A stretch of DNA of 64,000 nucleotides from Microbacterium foliorum (GCF_003367705.1 NZ_CP031425.1:2046001-2110000), one strand, 5' to 3'. Shown: positions 49,919 to 57,787, counted from the stretch's first letter. The notes: generated by a model from the letters alone, not told the origin. Numbers and translations are program-made.

Positions 49919-50212
49919 AGGTGCGTTCGGAGCCAACCGAAAAACGCCAAGCGCATCCGCCAGCACTGGACCGGTCAGAAGCAGTTTGACCGACTTCTCG
50001 CCCGCAGCGTGGAGACATCGGTGCTGTCGATCGATAGTTTCCGCGCCCTCGACACCACGCGCATCTTCGCCATGATGACCACGCAGTACTTCGCCGAGGA
50101 AGATCTTCTCCTGCAGCAGTTTCCGCCGAAGTTCGCAGTCAACCGCGGCATGGGCGGCAGAGGCGTCGAGCGCTTCGCCGGCTTGCGCGACGTCGGCGCC
50201 ATCGACTCCTGA
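49919..50212 (+). pseudogene. Unidentified C-terminal gene remnant
   Basis: The last 97 codons of a longer open frame have strong third-position G/C and a protein-like composition (for example KRIRQHWTGQKQFDRLLARS, then IFAMMTTQYFAEEDLLLQQF) and end at TGA 50210-50212. Upstream the frame runs antisense through comEC and loses protein character. No start with a ribosome-binding site precedes it. I read it as the 3' end of a gene truncated near the comEC junction. I recognise no family. A short real gene from ATG 50072 is a weaker alternative. Confidence 0.4.
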
Positions 50213-50247
50213 TAATGCGACGACCTGAGCACCTGAACGGAGACACC

Positions 50248-50544
50248 GTGACGGACCCAGAAGAGCACGCGCGTCTCGCACGTCTCCAGGAGATCCGAGG
50301 GGGCATGGAGGAGCTTCGGATCGAGGCTCTCGCGGAGCGTGGACGCAAGACCTTCACGACCGAAGAGACACTCGAGTTCATCCGGCGGCAGGATCTCGCC
50401 GCAGACACGATGACGAGCTCGCCCCTTGCTGGGCTGGAGCCGGATTCTGCCGTCCTGGAGCGAGTCCAGTCCTACGTCGAGGGAGAAGTGGCGATCGAGG
50501 AGCTGATCGAGCAGGCGACGCGATGCGCAAGCGCGGGGCCATAA
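50248..50544 (+). CDS. VbhA-like antitoxin domain protein, orphan
   Basis: A 98-residue protein. Its C-terminal half contains LAGLEPDSAVLERVQSYVEG, closely matching VbhA antitoxins, which inhibit Fic-domain AMPylating toxins. The preceding SSPLAG aligns with the inhibitory SxxxEG motif, but the critical Glu is Ala. No Fic gene (HPFxxGNGR) is found nearby. GTG 50248 follows CGGAG. The N-terminal half, rich in Glu and Arg, is not recognised. It may be a decayed or re-purposed antitoxin. Confidence 0.65.
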   Translation: MTDPEEHARLARLQEIRGGMEELRIEALAERGRKTFTTEETLEFIRRQDLAADTMTSSPLAGLEPDSAVLERVQSYVEGEVAIEELIEQATRCASAGP

Positions 50545-50622
50545 GCCTGGGCGTCCCTCGGATCGCCAGACCCCTCAGGATGCCGCGCCACTGCGTCGGT
50601 CCCGCTTGGCCTCAAAACCCGA

Positions 50623-50651
50623 TAGAATATGGCTCTGAAAACATTTCTGAG
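50623..50651 (+). promoter_or_regulatory. Promoter and candidate autoregulatory operator of the XRE/nucleotidyltransferase pair
   Basis: TAGAAT at 50623-50628 is a good -10 box. Five bases downstream CTCTGAAA-ACA-TTTCTGAG (50633-50651) is a palindrome with one mismatch, lying between the -10 box and the AGGAGG ribosome-binding site. The position suits repression by the encoded XRE protein. The -35 box is not obvious. Confidence 0.5.
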
Positions 50652-50661
50652 AGGAGGCGAC

Positions 50662-51237
50662 ATGACGAACGCATCAGTTCTCTTGCGCGCCGCTCGAAAG
50701 AGCCGCGGCCTCACACAGAAGGATCTCGCCCAACGAACTAACGTCGACCAGGGCCGAGTCTCGCGATTCGAAAGCGGTCGCGAGGCCGAGTTCAGCACCA
50801 TCGAGCGTTTTCTCAGCGGCACCGGCCACCGACTGTATTCCGCGCCTACGCGGCGGGACGACGCGGCGACCATCGCCGCAGCGATCCGTAGGTACCTGCG
50901 TGCGGGCGACAAGTACGGTGCTCTTCGCGAGCTCATCCAGTTGAGTGACAACCTCGACTCCGAACACGGCCTTGTACGCGGGATCCTCGGCCTCGCCGAG
51001 CCGGAGCCGACTGGTGACCGCGTGTGGGATGCGGCCCTTGCAGCACTCGTGGATCTTCGCCTCAGCGAGGAGGGACTCCCCTCTCCCGCATGGGTTGACG
51101 CTCCGAACAGACAGCTCCGGGAGCCTCGAACCCTGGACGTCGATCCTGCGGACCCGATCCCGGCACCCGCGGATGTCCCCGCCGAGTTCCTCGAGCGTGG
51201 CGTCCTTGTCTGGCGAGACACTCTGGCGAGCGTCTGA
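50662..51237 (+). CDS. XRE-family transcriptional regulator, partner of nucleotidyltransferase-like protein
   Basis: A 191-residue protein. The N-terminal Cro/C1-type helix-turn-helix (about 3-58: SVLLRAARKSRGLTQKDLAQ, then RTNVDQGRVSRFESGREAEF) is followed by a helical region and a Pro-rich C-terminus with no recognised domain. ATG 50662 has a strong GAGGAGG. The stop overlaps the next start (TGATG at 51235-51239), so the two proteins are translationally coupled. This organisation resembles toxin-antitoxin operons in which the DNA-binding protein is antitoxin and repressor. Confidence 0.85.
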   Translation: MTNASVLLRAARKSRGLTQKDLAQRTNVDQGRVSRFESGREAEFSTIERFLSGTGHRLYSAPTRRDDAATIAAAIRRYLRAGDKYGALRELIQLSDNLDSEHGLVRGILGLAEPEPTGDRVWDAALAALVDLRLSEEGLPSPAWVDAPNRQLREPRTLDVDPADPIPAPADVPAEFLERGVLVWRDTLASV

Positions 51238-51821
51238 TGGGCGACTCGCTCGATCGCGACGACATCATCTCCGGCCTCCGTGACCTCGTCGGTGAGCTCC
51301 ACACGGCCGGTGAAGTCGCGGGCATACGCCTCGTCGGCGGTGCCGCGCTCGTCCTTAGGTACTTCGACCGGCGCGCCACTGGAGACCTCGATTCTCTTCA
51401 CATTCACCCCGGAAGCGATGACGCCGTCCTCGCCGCAGCCGAGCGTGTGGCGGATCGACGAGGATGGAGCGCCGGCTGGTTCAACTTCGCGGTGGAGAAC
51501 GCAGACTCGGTGCCCACGTTCGGGCGGCGACCCGTCGAGTGGGAGACGATCTACGACCGCGACAGCGTTGTCGTCCAAGTCGCCTCGAAGGAGGCGCTCC
51601 TCGCCATGAAGCTCCGCGCCAATCGCCCGGGGCGCGACGTGGACGACATCCGCCAACTGCTCGCCCTGTGCAGCCTCACCACGCTGGCGGAGGTCGAGGA
51701 GCACTACGAGGACTTCTATCCCGATGACGGCCTCACCGACCGCGCTATCGGCATGGTTGAGCGAATCCTCGACGGCGGATTGCCGACAGTGGTTCCCTCA
51801 CCCGGACCAATCGACCTCTGA
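51237..51821 (+). CDS. AbiEii/DUF6036-like nucleotidyltransferase
   Basis: A 194-residue protein. The N-terminus has RLVGGAALVLRYFDRRATGD followed by LDSLHI near residue 30-55, resembling the GG...D-x-D core of minimal nucleotidyltransferases. VQVASKEALLAMKLRANRPG, then RDVDDIRQLL (about 115-145), is the helical segment shared by AbiEii and DUF6036 proteins. AbiEii enzymes act as toxins and in phage abortive infection. The LDS in place of a clear DxD leaves catalysis uncertain. It is coupled to the XRE gene. Confidence 0.75.
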   Translation: MGDSLDRDDIISGLRDLVGELHTAGEVAGIRLVGGAALVLRYFDRRATGDLDSLHIHPGSDDAVLAAAERVADRRGWSAGWFNFAVENADSVPTFGRRPVEWETIYDRDSVVVQVASKEALLAMKLRANRPGRDVDDIRQLLALCSLTTLAEVEEHYEDFYPDDGLTDRAIGMVERILDGGLPTVVPSPGPIDL

Positions 51822-51885
51822 CGTCACGGCGGGCGACGACGTTCTGTCGATTCGTCGCTCGGCCGCGCGCGAGCGCGGGGTCGTG

Positions 51886-52218
51886 TCAATCACGGCCGCG
51901 TCGCGAGCGGCGGGTGCCGATGCCCGGAGTGCCGTGGTGCGCTGATTCGTTGGGGACGGATGCCGCGGACAAAGGGTCGACACGCACGGTCGCACCGCCA
52001 CCGGAGTCCGCGCCGCCGCCACCTGCGGGGGTGTCGCCGACGTACAGCAATTCGCCGTCGCCCTCGCCCTCGCGCGCCTCGAGGTGTTCGAGGATGCGCG
52101 CACGTGCATCCGATTCCGCCGGTGTGGCGACGTTCGCCGGACCAGATTCGTGCCGGTCCTCGCCCAGCTTCTCGGGCAGCGACTCCTGGCTGTTCGCGAG
52201 TGCATCGGGATTCGTCAT
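51886..52218 (-). CDS. Small hydrophilic protein of unknown function
   Basis: A 110-residue protein from ATG 52218, which has GGAG at good spacing. The first half is acidic and helical (ESDARARILEHLEAREGEGD). The second half is Gly/Ser/Arg-rich and probably disordered. No signal peptide or membrane segment is seen and no family is recognised. It lies convergent with the nucleotidyltransferase gene and divergent from the DUF805 gene. Confidence 0.6.
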   Translation of the reverse strand: MTNPDALANSQESLPEKLGEDRHESGPANVATPAESDARARILEHLEAREGEGDGELLYVGDTPAGGGGADSGGGATVRVDPLSAASVPNESAHHGTPGIGTRRSRRGRD

Positions 52219-52351
52219 GGTCTGCTCCACTCGTCGGCGGTCTGACCTCCAGCATCATCCCGATGCCACCCGAGCACATAGTCGTTGACAGTGGGGCGCA
52301 GTAAGAGTAGCCGCACGAGCACGCGTTCCCACGGTGGTCGTCGACCATCGA

Positions 52352-52357
52352 TAGGTT
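52352..52357 (+). promoter_or_regulatory. -10 hexamer of the DUF805 gene
   Basis: TAGGTT is 6 nt before ATG 52364, the leaderless spacing. Confidence 0.5.
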
Positions 52358-52363
52358 CCTGGT

Positions 52364-52819
52364 ATGACGACGACACAGATCACCCTCGGCGAGCCTCTCT
52401 ACGGAGCCTCGTTCCCACAAGCCGTCTCACGCTTCTTCCGCAAGTACGCGACTTTCAGCGGACGGGCCAGCCGGAGCGAGTACTGGTGGTGGGTGTTGGC
52501 GAACGTGCTCGTGGCCCTGGCCTTCAATCTCGTCGGGTCACTGACCGACCCACAGTGGACGTCTCGCCCCATCGACGTATTCTCACCGTTCGCCTCCGGC
52601 GGCGCCTTCGCATTGGCGAGCCCGGTCGGCGTTGTATTTCTGATCTATGCAACGGGAATCCTCATCCCCGCACTCGCCCTGACCTGGCGGCGGCTTCATG
52701 ACGCTGATCGCAGTGGCGCGTGGTTCTTCATCGTCCTCGTCCCGCTTATCGGCGCCCTCGTGCTCCTCGTCTTCACCCTGCTGAGCGCTCGCCCCGCCGG
52801 TGCCCGCTTCGACGAGTAG
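52364..52819 (+). CDS. DUF805 membrane protein
   Basis: A 151-residue inner-membrane protein with three to four helices. The DUF805 signatures FSGRASRSEYWWW near residue 32 and WRRLHDADRSGAWFF near residue 107 are present. The family is widespread and functionally uncharacterised. The -10 spacing fixes the start. The 178 nt before the next coding region of the same strand hold no recognised gene. Confidence 0.9.
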   Translation: MTTTQITLGEPLYGASFPQAVSRFFRKYATFSGRASRSEYWWWVLANVLVALAFNLVGSLTDPQWTSRPIDVFSPFASGGAFALASPVGVVFLIYATGILIPALALTWRRLHDADRSGAWFFIVLVPLIGALVLLVFTLLSARPAGARFDE

Positions 52820-53057
52820 TCCGGACTCTGCGAAGAAGCGGCGTCACGACCTAATGCCCGTGCATCAGTTCATGTGGGGACCGGAGTTCTCCGAATTCAA
52901 GATCTCTTACTCCACCCACGGCAGCTACTCTCTCCCTTGTCTCTTCGGAGGTGCTGTCTGCACGGCGAGGGTTGACGTACAACTATGACCGAGCCCCTTT
53001 GCCATTCGACGGTTATGACGAGTGCGTGGCAGGCGTTCAGAGATCCATACTGAGGGG

Positions 53058-53858
53058 ATGGTGGAAAAGGATCGGTCGAGTCCCCCGTCCCCACAGATAG
53101 TCAGCGCATTCGGCGGCGTGGGAGCGCCGGTCTTGCTGCCCGGTGGGCGCGGCCTGACCTGGCGCGCCGGTCATGTGGTTCTGAGGCCGACAGGGGATGC
53201 GGTTGAGACGGCCTGGAAGTCGGGAGTACTGGCTAAGCTGCCGAAATCGAGCGAGTTCAGTGTCCCTCGACCACTCATGGACGAGGAGGGCAGTTGGGTG
53301 CGAGGCGGGTGGCACGCTATGGAGTGGGTGCCCGGTGAATCAGACGAAACGCGGGTCGATGACATCGTGCGGGCGGGGCTGGCGTTTCAAGAGGCCATCA
53401 CTGTGGAACCTCGCCCGTCCTTTATCGAGGCGTCCTCGGATCCGTGGAGTCGAGCTGACCGGATGGCTTGGGGTGAGGTGGCGTCACCGAACGATAGTCT
53501 CCTTGCGCGAATCGGGAGCGAGTGTCGGTCGATCGCAGCACCCGAGCAGGTGATCCACGGAGACCTCTTAGGTAACGTGATGTTCGCCGACGGGCCCCCT
53601 CCCGTCGTCATCGACTGGGCCCCGTATTGGCGTCCTCCCGGTCTCGGCGCTGCGATCGCCGTGGTCGACGCCGTCTGTTGGCATGGATATCCCCTACGGA
53701 AGCTGGGCCGCGATTTCGGCATCGAGCACTGGCGCCAACTGTTGCTTAGAGCGTTGCTATTCCGGACCACGACGCTACACCTCCTCGGGTATTGGACCGA
53801 CGATCAGCACCAACGGCATGTGCCCGTAGCTGACGCCATCATCGCCTTGCGCGACTAG
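53058..53858 (+). CDS. TIGR02569-like phosphotransferase-fold protein
   Basis: A 266-residue actinobacterial protein related to the APH kinase fold. VIHGDLLGNVMFADG (near residue 175) and VVIDWAPYWRPPGLGAA (near residue 193) are hallmarks of TIGR02569 proteins, whose function is unknown. The HGD...N and DW residues of the kinase active site are retained. ATG 53058 is chosen because CATACT lies 6 nt upstream; GTG 53061 is an alternative. Slightly lower-GC codon use than the core genes suits its accessory location. Confidence 0.85.
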   Translation: MVEKDRSSPPSPQIVSAFGGVGAPVLLPGGRGLTWRAGHVVLRPTGDAVETAWKSGVLAKLPKSSEFSVPRPLMDEEGSWVRGGWHAMEWVPGESDETRVDDIVRAGLAFQEAITVEPRPSFIEASSDPWSRADRMAWGEVASPNDSLLARIGSECRSIAAPEQVIHGDLLGNVMFADGPPPVVIDWAPYWRPPGLGAAIAVVDAVCWHGYPLRKLGRDFGIEHWRQLLLRALLFRTTTLHLLGYWTDDQHQRHVPVADAIIALRD

Positions 53859-54045
53859 TCATTGACAGCCGGTACCGATATCGAGGGCCTGCTCCGGAAC
53901 TGGAAGCGGATGGGTGGCCGCGTTTGCGGCGACCCAGCACGCCACGGGACCTTTGTGCTCCGATATCTCCGCCTTCAGGGGGATGTGTGGTCGCGGTGTG
54001 TGTGGTGCACTCGGAACACTCGAGTCGATGTGTGGAAGAGGAGAA

Positions 54046-54270
54046 ATGGACGTTTCAAGCCTTCGGTGGTTGCGGTTGGTCAACGTGATGGCTCCCATCG
54101 GCGCGGGCGCTGCGATCGTCTGGTTCGGGTTCGCTGCCGCCGATGCGTCTGGTGCTCAGATGGCGGCTGCCAGCGCGATGTTCGCCGCAGTCGCCAGCGG
54201 GTGGGCGGGCGCTTTCGCAGCCATCAACGCAAAGTTGAGGCATCCGCCGGTCACTCGGCCGCCTCGATGA
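54046..54270 (+). CDS. Small two-helix membrane protein
   Basis: A 74-residue protein from ATG 54046, preceded by GGAAGAGGAG. Two hydrophobic helices (about 13-31 and 38-60: VMAPIGAGAAIVWFGFAAAD, then MFAAVASGWAGAFAAI) are followed by a short basic tail. No family is recognised. The 3' end overlaps the convergent winged-helix gene by 20 nt. The 187 nt upstream, after the TIGR02569 gene, contain no supported gene. Confidence 0.6.
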   Translation: MDVSSLRWLRLVNVMAPIGAGAAIVWFGFAAADASGAQMAAASAMFAAVASGWAGAFAAINAKLRHPPVTRPPR

Positions 54271-54544
54271 TCTCTTTCAATGCGGCTGTATGCCCTCGAT
54301 ATGCGCGACGTCCGGGCTCTGTGAGCGACAGACGCAGGCGTGAGTGCCCTCCCCTTGTCAGGTGTTCCTCCCGCAGGTAGCCATGCTCGACGAGCTGGGC
54401 GATGTGCTTACTGAGGGCGGACTTCGATATGCCCAGTCGCTCCTGAAGCTCACGGAATTCGACATGCGTCGTGGCGTACGCGATCGCACAGATTCGCAGC
54501 CGATGCGGAGCATGGATCAAGGGATCGAATTCCGCCTCAGCCAC
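54251..54544 (-). CDS. Winged-helix transcriptional regulator
   Basis: A 97-residue single winged-helix domain of the HTH_34/MarR-like type. HRLRICAIAYATTHVEFREL leads into the recognition region LGISKSALSKHIAQLVEHGY and the wing HLTRGGHSRLRLSLTEPGR. It is encoded 8 nt overlapping the end of the membrane-protein gene, so the pair form one operon. The paired palindromes upstream of that operon are the likely binding sites, making it an autoregulator. Confidence 0.88.
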   Translation of the reverse strand: MAEAEFDPLIHAPHRLRICAIAYATTHVEFRELQERLGISKSALSKHIAQLVEHGYLREEHLTRGGHSRLRLSLTEPGRRAYRGHTAALKEIIEAAE

Positions 54545-54977
54545 GACCGAATGCCCTGCGGTACCGACGCCCCATCTCCAGAGTCGTCACCCCTGCCAGC
54601 ACTCCCGCGATGATCCACAGCCACGGGATCCCGAGACTCACCGCGAGCACGGCCGGAACACCGACCAGGATCATCATCGCGATCATGTAAGGAAAGACCG
54701 CCTGACCATCAGGCCAGACGACGCCATAACCCGGCCTGGTGAAGACCATCCGCATACCGACACCCACCACAGCCACAAGTCCGAGGATGGTGACCACTCT
54801 CGATGGCCCCAGGGAGAGCAGCTGCGCACTGCTGATCGCGGCCAGAAGCACTGCTTGCGTGATGAAGAACCACCACGGCAGTGGCGGGTTCCGCGTCTCT
54901 GCCTCGGCGAGGCGTGCGTCTTCGAGCATTGCCTGCGCGTCATCGCGCCCTGGGAGTCGACCACTACCGGTTTCCAT
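54537..54977 (-). CDS. Four-helix membrane protein co-encoded with winged-helix regulator
   Basis: A 146-residue protein. A hydrophilic N-terminus of about 35 residues precedes four hydrophobic helices (around 37-55, 62-80, 95-112 and 115-132), and the end is basic. No catalytic motif is recognised. It has the layout of membrane partners found beside small winged-helix regulators in actinobacteria. ATG 54977 lies inside a palindromic operator; TACTGT 7 nt upstream suggests a leaderless transcript. Confidence 0.75.
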   Translation of the reverse strand: METGSGRLPGRDDAQAMLEDARLAEAETRNPPLPWWFFITQAVLLAAISSAQLLSLGPSRVVTILGLVAVVGVGMRMVFTRPGYGVVWPDGQAVFPYMIAMMILVGVPAVLAVSLGIPWLWIIAGVLAGVTTLEMGRRYRRAFGRG

Positions 54978-55017
54978 GATGGAAACAGTACCAGCCAGTT
55001 TCCATAGAGGAAACTGG
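54970..55017 (-). promoter_or_regulatory. Double palindromic operator of the membrane protein/winged-helix operon
   Basis: Two sites share GTTTCC-N5-GGAAAC. Site 1 is GTTTCCATGATGGAAAC (54970-54986) and includes the start codon. Site 2 is AGTTTCC-N5-GGAAACT within 54995-55017, extended to 9-bp arms. On the minus strand TACTGT between them is placed as a -10 box and site 2 covers the -35 position. The encoded winged-helix protein is the probable ligand (inference). Confidence 0.75.
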
Positions 55018-55101
55018 GTAGATCGAACCGCACAGCACGCCACGAATAGGGTCTCGAGGGGCTGTCGCGATGGCCGTGACGTACCAGTACGGCAGCGAAG
55101 A

Positions 55102-55701
55102 TCAAGCCTGGACTGCGGCCGCCGCTTCGGGTTCGGGGCTGATGGGTCGCTCGCGCGCGGGCCACCGGAACTGCTCGACGAATCCGGCGATCGCCTTCGA
55201 GCGCGTCACGAGGACGAACAGACCGTAGCCGATCATCCCGCCCAGGATGTTGGTCATCCAGTCGTTGATGTCCGCGAGGTGTCCACCCAGCGCGAGCCGT
55301 GCCGTGGCCATCTGCGTCAGCTCGATGGCCAGGCTCGAACCGGCGACGATCGCCACGACCTTCCACCAGCTCGGCCGCACCGCGAGCAGCGGCACGAGCA
55401 CACCGAGCGGGACGAACACCGCGATGTTGATCAGAGCATCCTCGAACCCGTAGTCGACGAACGGCACCAGGTACAACGCCAGCGGACGCGGCCCATCGTA
55501 GAACCCCGTCCCGACGCGGAGGAAGATCGGGAAAACCGTGTTGGCGAGCACTCCGCCCGCGTAGACCGCGAGGACGGCGGCGACGCTCGACCGGGCGAGA
55601 GTGACGCGCCCGCGGGAGCGGAGCACCCAGATCAGCACGAGGAAGACCACGACTCCGAACGGGATCACGATCGGGAGCATGGGGACTTCGATGAATGTCA
55701 T
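55102..55701 (-). CDS. VanZ-family membrane protein
   Basis: A 199-residue integral membrane protein with five predicted helices. The VanZ-like core includes NIAVFVPLGVLVPLL near residue 90, the acidic SLAIELTQMATARLALGGHL near residue 120 and DINDWMTNILGGMIGYGL near residue 143. VanZ proteins are linked to low-level teicoplanin resistance, but most chromosomal members are uncharacterised. The start overlaps the PAP2 gene stop by 4 nt. Confidence 0.88.
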   Translation of the reverse strand: MTFIEVPMLPIVIPFGVVVFLVLIWVLRSRGRVTLARSSVAAVLAVYAGGVLANTVFPIFLRVGTGFYDGPRPLALYLVPFVDYGFEDALINIAVFVPLGVLVPLLAVRPSWWKVVAIVAGSSLAIELTQMATARLALGGHLADINDWMTNILGGMIGYGLFVLVTRSKAIAGFVEQFRWPARERPISPEPEAAAAVQA

Positions 55702-56393
55702 TCACTGCTCCCGGTGAGTGCAGTGTTCGTTCCACGGTCTGATCCGACGTCGCGCCTGCGCGGGCTTCCGTTTCGGCGCCTTCGAGAGGCGTCGAACACG
55801 AGCGTGAGCAGGAGCGGAAGAGCCATGCCGAGAAGTGCGCCGATCGCGACGTCGTGGACGTAGTGCACGCCTTCCACGACGCGGCCGACCGCAACGAGCA
55901 CCGCGACGCCGACCATCGCCCACGTGAGCGCCGATCTGGCGAGCAGCACCGCGACCACCGCCACCGCACCGAAGGCGAGGGTGGCGTGGTTGGAGGGCAG
56001 CGACCAGTCCCCCGCCGGCGGGCACTCCGCCGCTGTCACCCAGCGAGAACACGGACGCGCCTGTGCGAACAACGCCTTCAGGGCTTCGCTCGTCACGTAC
56101 GCCAACACGACCCCGATCGATGCGACCACGGCACGCGGCCGCTGCGACGGATGCTTCCACCAGACCCAGCCGATCACCGAGGCCGCAGCCAGGGCGAGAA
56201 GCACGAGCGTGACTTCGAAGACAAGGTCCGCGCGCGGGATGGACAGCCCGAAAGAGCTCAGCCACTTCGTGCCCACGACGCTGAGGCTGCCCGGGGCCGG
56301 TACCAGGATCAGCGCCGTGGCGGCCACAGCGACGACGATGAGCGGAGCGAGCCTGCGGGCGCGCACAGTGCGAGAGGGCATGATCTCGACCAT
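55698..56393 (-). CDS. PAP2-family phosphatase
   Basis: A 231-residue membrane phosphatase with about six helices. The three catalytic motifs are present: KALFAQARP near residue 107, SLPSNHAT near residue 131 (Asn where Gly is usual in PSGH) and GRVVEGVHYVHDV near residue 170. Family members dephosphorylate lipid pyrophosphates such as undecaprenyl-PP or phosphatidate. It is coupled to the VanZ gene, suggesting a joint envelope function. The 134 nt upstream show nothing distinctive. Confidence 0.9.
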   Translation of the reverse strand: MVEIMPSRTVRARRLAPLIVVAVAATALILVPAPGSLSVVGTKWLSSFGLSIPRADLVFEVTLVLLALAAASVIGWVWWKHPSQRPRAVVASIGVVLAYVTSEALKALFAQARPCSRWVTAAECPPAGDWSLPSNHATLAFGAVAVVAVLLARSALTWAMVGVAVLVAVGRVVEGVHYVHDVAIGALLGMALPLLLTLVFDASRRRRNGSPRRRDVGSDRGTNTALTGSSE

Positions 56394-56527
56394 ATTCGTG
56401 AGCTCAGCGTCCGGGCGTCAGTCCTGCGATGTACACGCATCAGCCCAGAGGTGGAGATCAGCGGCGAGAGGTACTCGTGCCCTGGAAGAGCACCCGCTCG
56501 GCAGGCCTACTGCGCCGCAGCCAGCTA

Positions 56528-57214
56528 TCAGGAGAAGAGCTGGCGAAGCTGGTCGGGATCGCCGGAGTCGACCGCCTTCTGGACCGCGTCAATGGTCTCC
56601 TGATCCAGGAACATGCCTTTGAGGGTGCCGTTCCACATCTCCCGCACGGCATCCACATCACCGGCGTCGACCGCCCGGCCCGCGGACTCGATCGCCTGCT
56701 GATACGGAATCTGCAGGAACCCCTCAGACGCGTCATTCGGGCCATAGTAAGGAATCCAGGGACTGTCGGGGTCGGGGGTGAGCCAGAGCACCTGCCCCGG
56801 CTGGATCACGCGTACGTGGTTCATCGAGCCCAGGGTGGGGTACGCGCAGAACCGTTCAGCGATCACAGCCTCCACGTCGCCGGGCTCGACCGTATACGTC
56901 AACGGGGTGCCGTCCTCATCGACTGTCACCTCGCCCGCCGCGAAGTCGCGTGGCCCCAGGTCCCGGAGCGTCCCCTCTCGCGCCCAATACGGACCGCCGG
57001 TGCGGCTGATGACCTCGGACATGCCGGAGCAGGTTTCCGACTCGGTCGATTCCGACGTCGGTGAAGCCTCGGTCACCGGCTCTGCGACGGCCGCGGGAGC
57101 GGATGGCGTGGGCGTCTGAGATGCGCTCGGTGGGGTGGCCGTGCACCCGGCGAGCGCAGCAGCCGTCACGGCCAGTGCGACGAGTACAGGAGCGAGCTTG
57201 TGTGCGCCGGACAT
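56528..57214 (-). CDS. Lipoprotein with LysM-like segment
   Basis: A 228-residue predicted lipoprotein. The signal peptide MSGAHKLAPVLVALAVTAAA is followed by the lipobox LAGC near residue 24 and a Thr/Ser/Pro-rich linker (about 28-62). TPLTYTVEPGDVEAVIAERF near residue 107 and VIQPGQVLWL near residue 140 resemble a LysM cell-wall-binding fold. ATG 57214 has CAGAAT 6 nt upstream. The C-terminal third is helical and acidic. The cellular role is unknown; the wall-binding reading is inferred. Confidence 0.72.
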   Translation of the reverse strand: MSGAHKLAPVLVALAVTAAALAGCTATPPSASQTPTPSAPAAVAEPVTEASPTSESTESETCSGMSEVISRTGGPYWAREGTLRDLGPRDFAAGEVTVDEDGTPLTYTVEPGDVEAVIAERFCAYPTLGSMNHVRVIQPGQVLWLTPDPDSPWIPYYGPNDASEGFLQIPYQQAIESAGRAVDAGDVDAVREMWNGTLKGMFLDQETIDAVQKAVDSGDPDQLRQLFS

Positions 57215-57449
57215 GACGTCATTCTGACAGACGGAGTTGACCTTCTCCACGTCGATGGCTCTATGGAATGAACTCTGTCGACCAGTAGTCGACGACGAGA
57301 TTGAGGACGCTCCCCGCCGGCCGAGCTGACACCCGGACGGTCCGCGGATCCCAGAGGGTCCCCGGTACCGACAGCTGCGGAGTCGCGCCCATCTCTTCCG
57401 CGAGATCTTCCGGCGACTGCCCTGACGCGAGCCTATCGGCGGCGCACCT

Positions 57450-57746
57450 TCAGCCTTCTGACCGGCGCACTCGCTGGTTGTGCAGGCCCACCGCGATGAT
57501 CGCTGCCACCGGGCCGACAAGAACGACCATCACAGCCCAGAGCACACCCTCGACACTCATGAGTCCCGCCCCGAGGATGATCAGACCTGCGCCTGCCGCT
57601 CGCATCGCGATCGACCCACGCGGGATCGTCTTCGTGCGTCCGCCCATCGGGATCCGATCCGCCGCGTTCGCCCGCAGAGTCCTGCCCAGAGCGACATGGA
57701 AGAGAACGATTCCGAGGACAGCGGCGACCAGACCTGCGACGAACAT
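57450..57746 (-). CDS. Small three-helix membrane protein
   Basis: A protein of about 98 residues with three hydrophobic segments (about 3-22, 45-63 and 66-88) and basic ends. No family is recognised. ATG 57746 is used; an in-frame GTG at 57767 would add seven residues, and neither has a good ribosome-binding site. The 235 nt between this gene and the lipoprotein gene hold no supported feature. Confidence 0.6.
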   Translation of the reverse strand: MFVAGLVAAVLGIVLFHVALGRTLRANAADRIPMGGRTKTIPRGSIAMRAAGAGLIILGAGLMSVEGVLWAVMVVLVGPVAAIIAVGLHNQRVRRSEG

Positions 57747-57787
57747 GACATCGACGCTACCAAGCACGGTGCGATGCCGGTGCCGAT

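Noticed and set aside
50248..51821. Fic toxin partner for the VbhA-like protein
   Set aside because: No HPFxxGNGR motif occurs in any frame I could read near the gene. The following XRE and nucleotidyltransferase genes belong to a different kind of pair.
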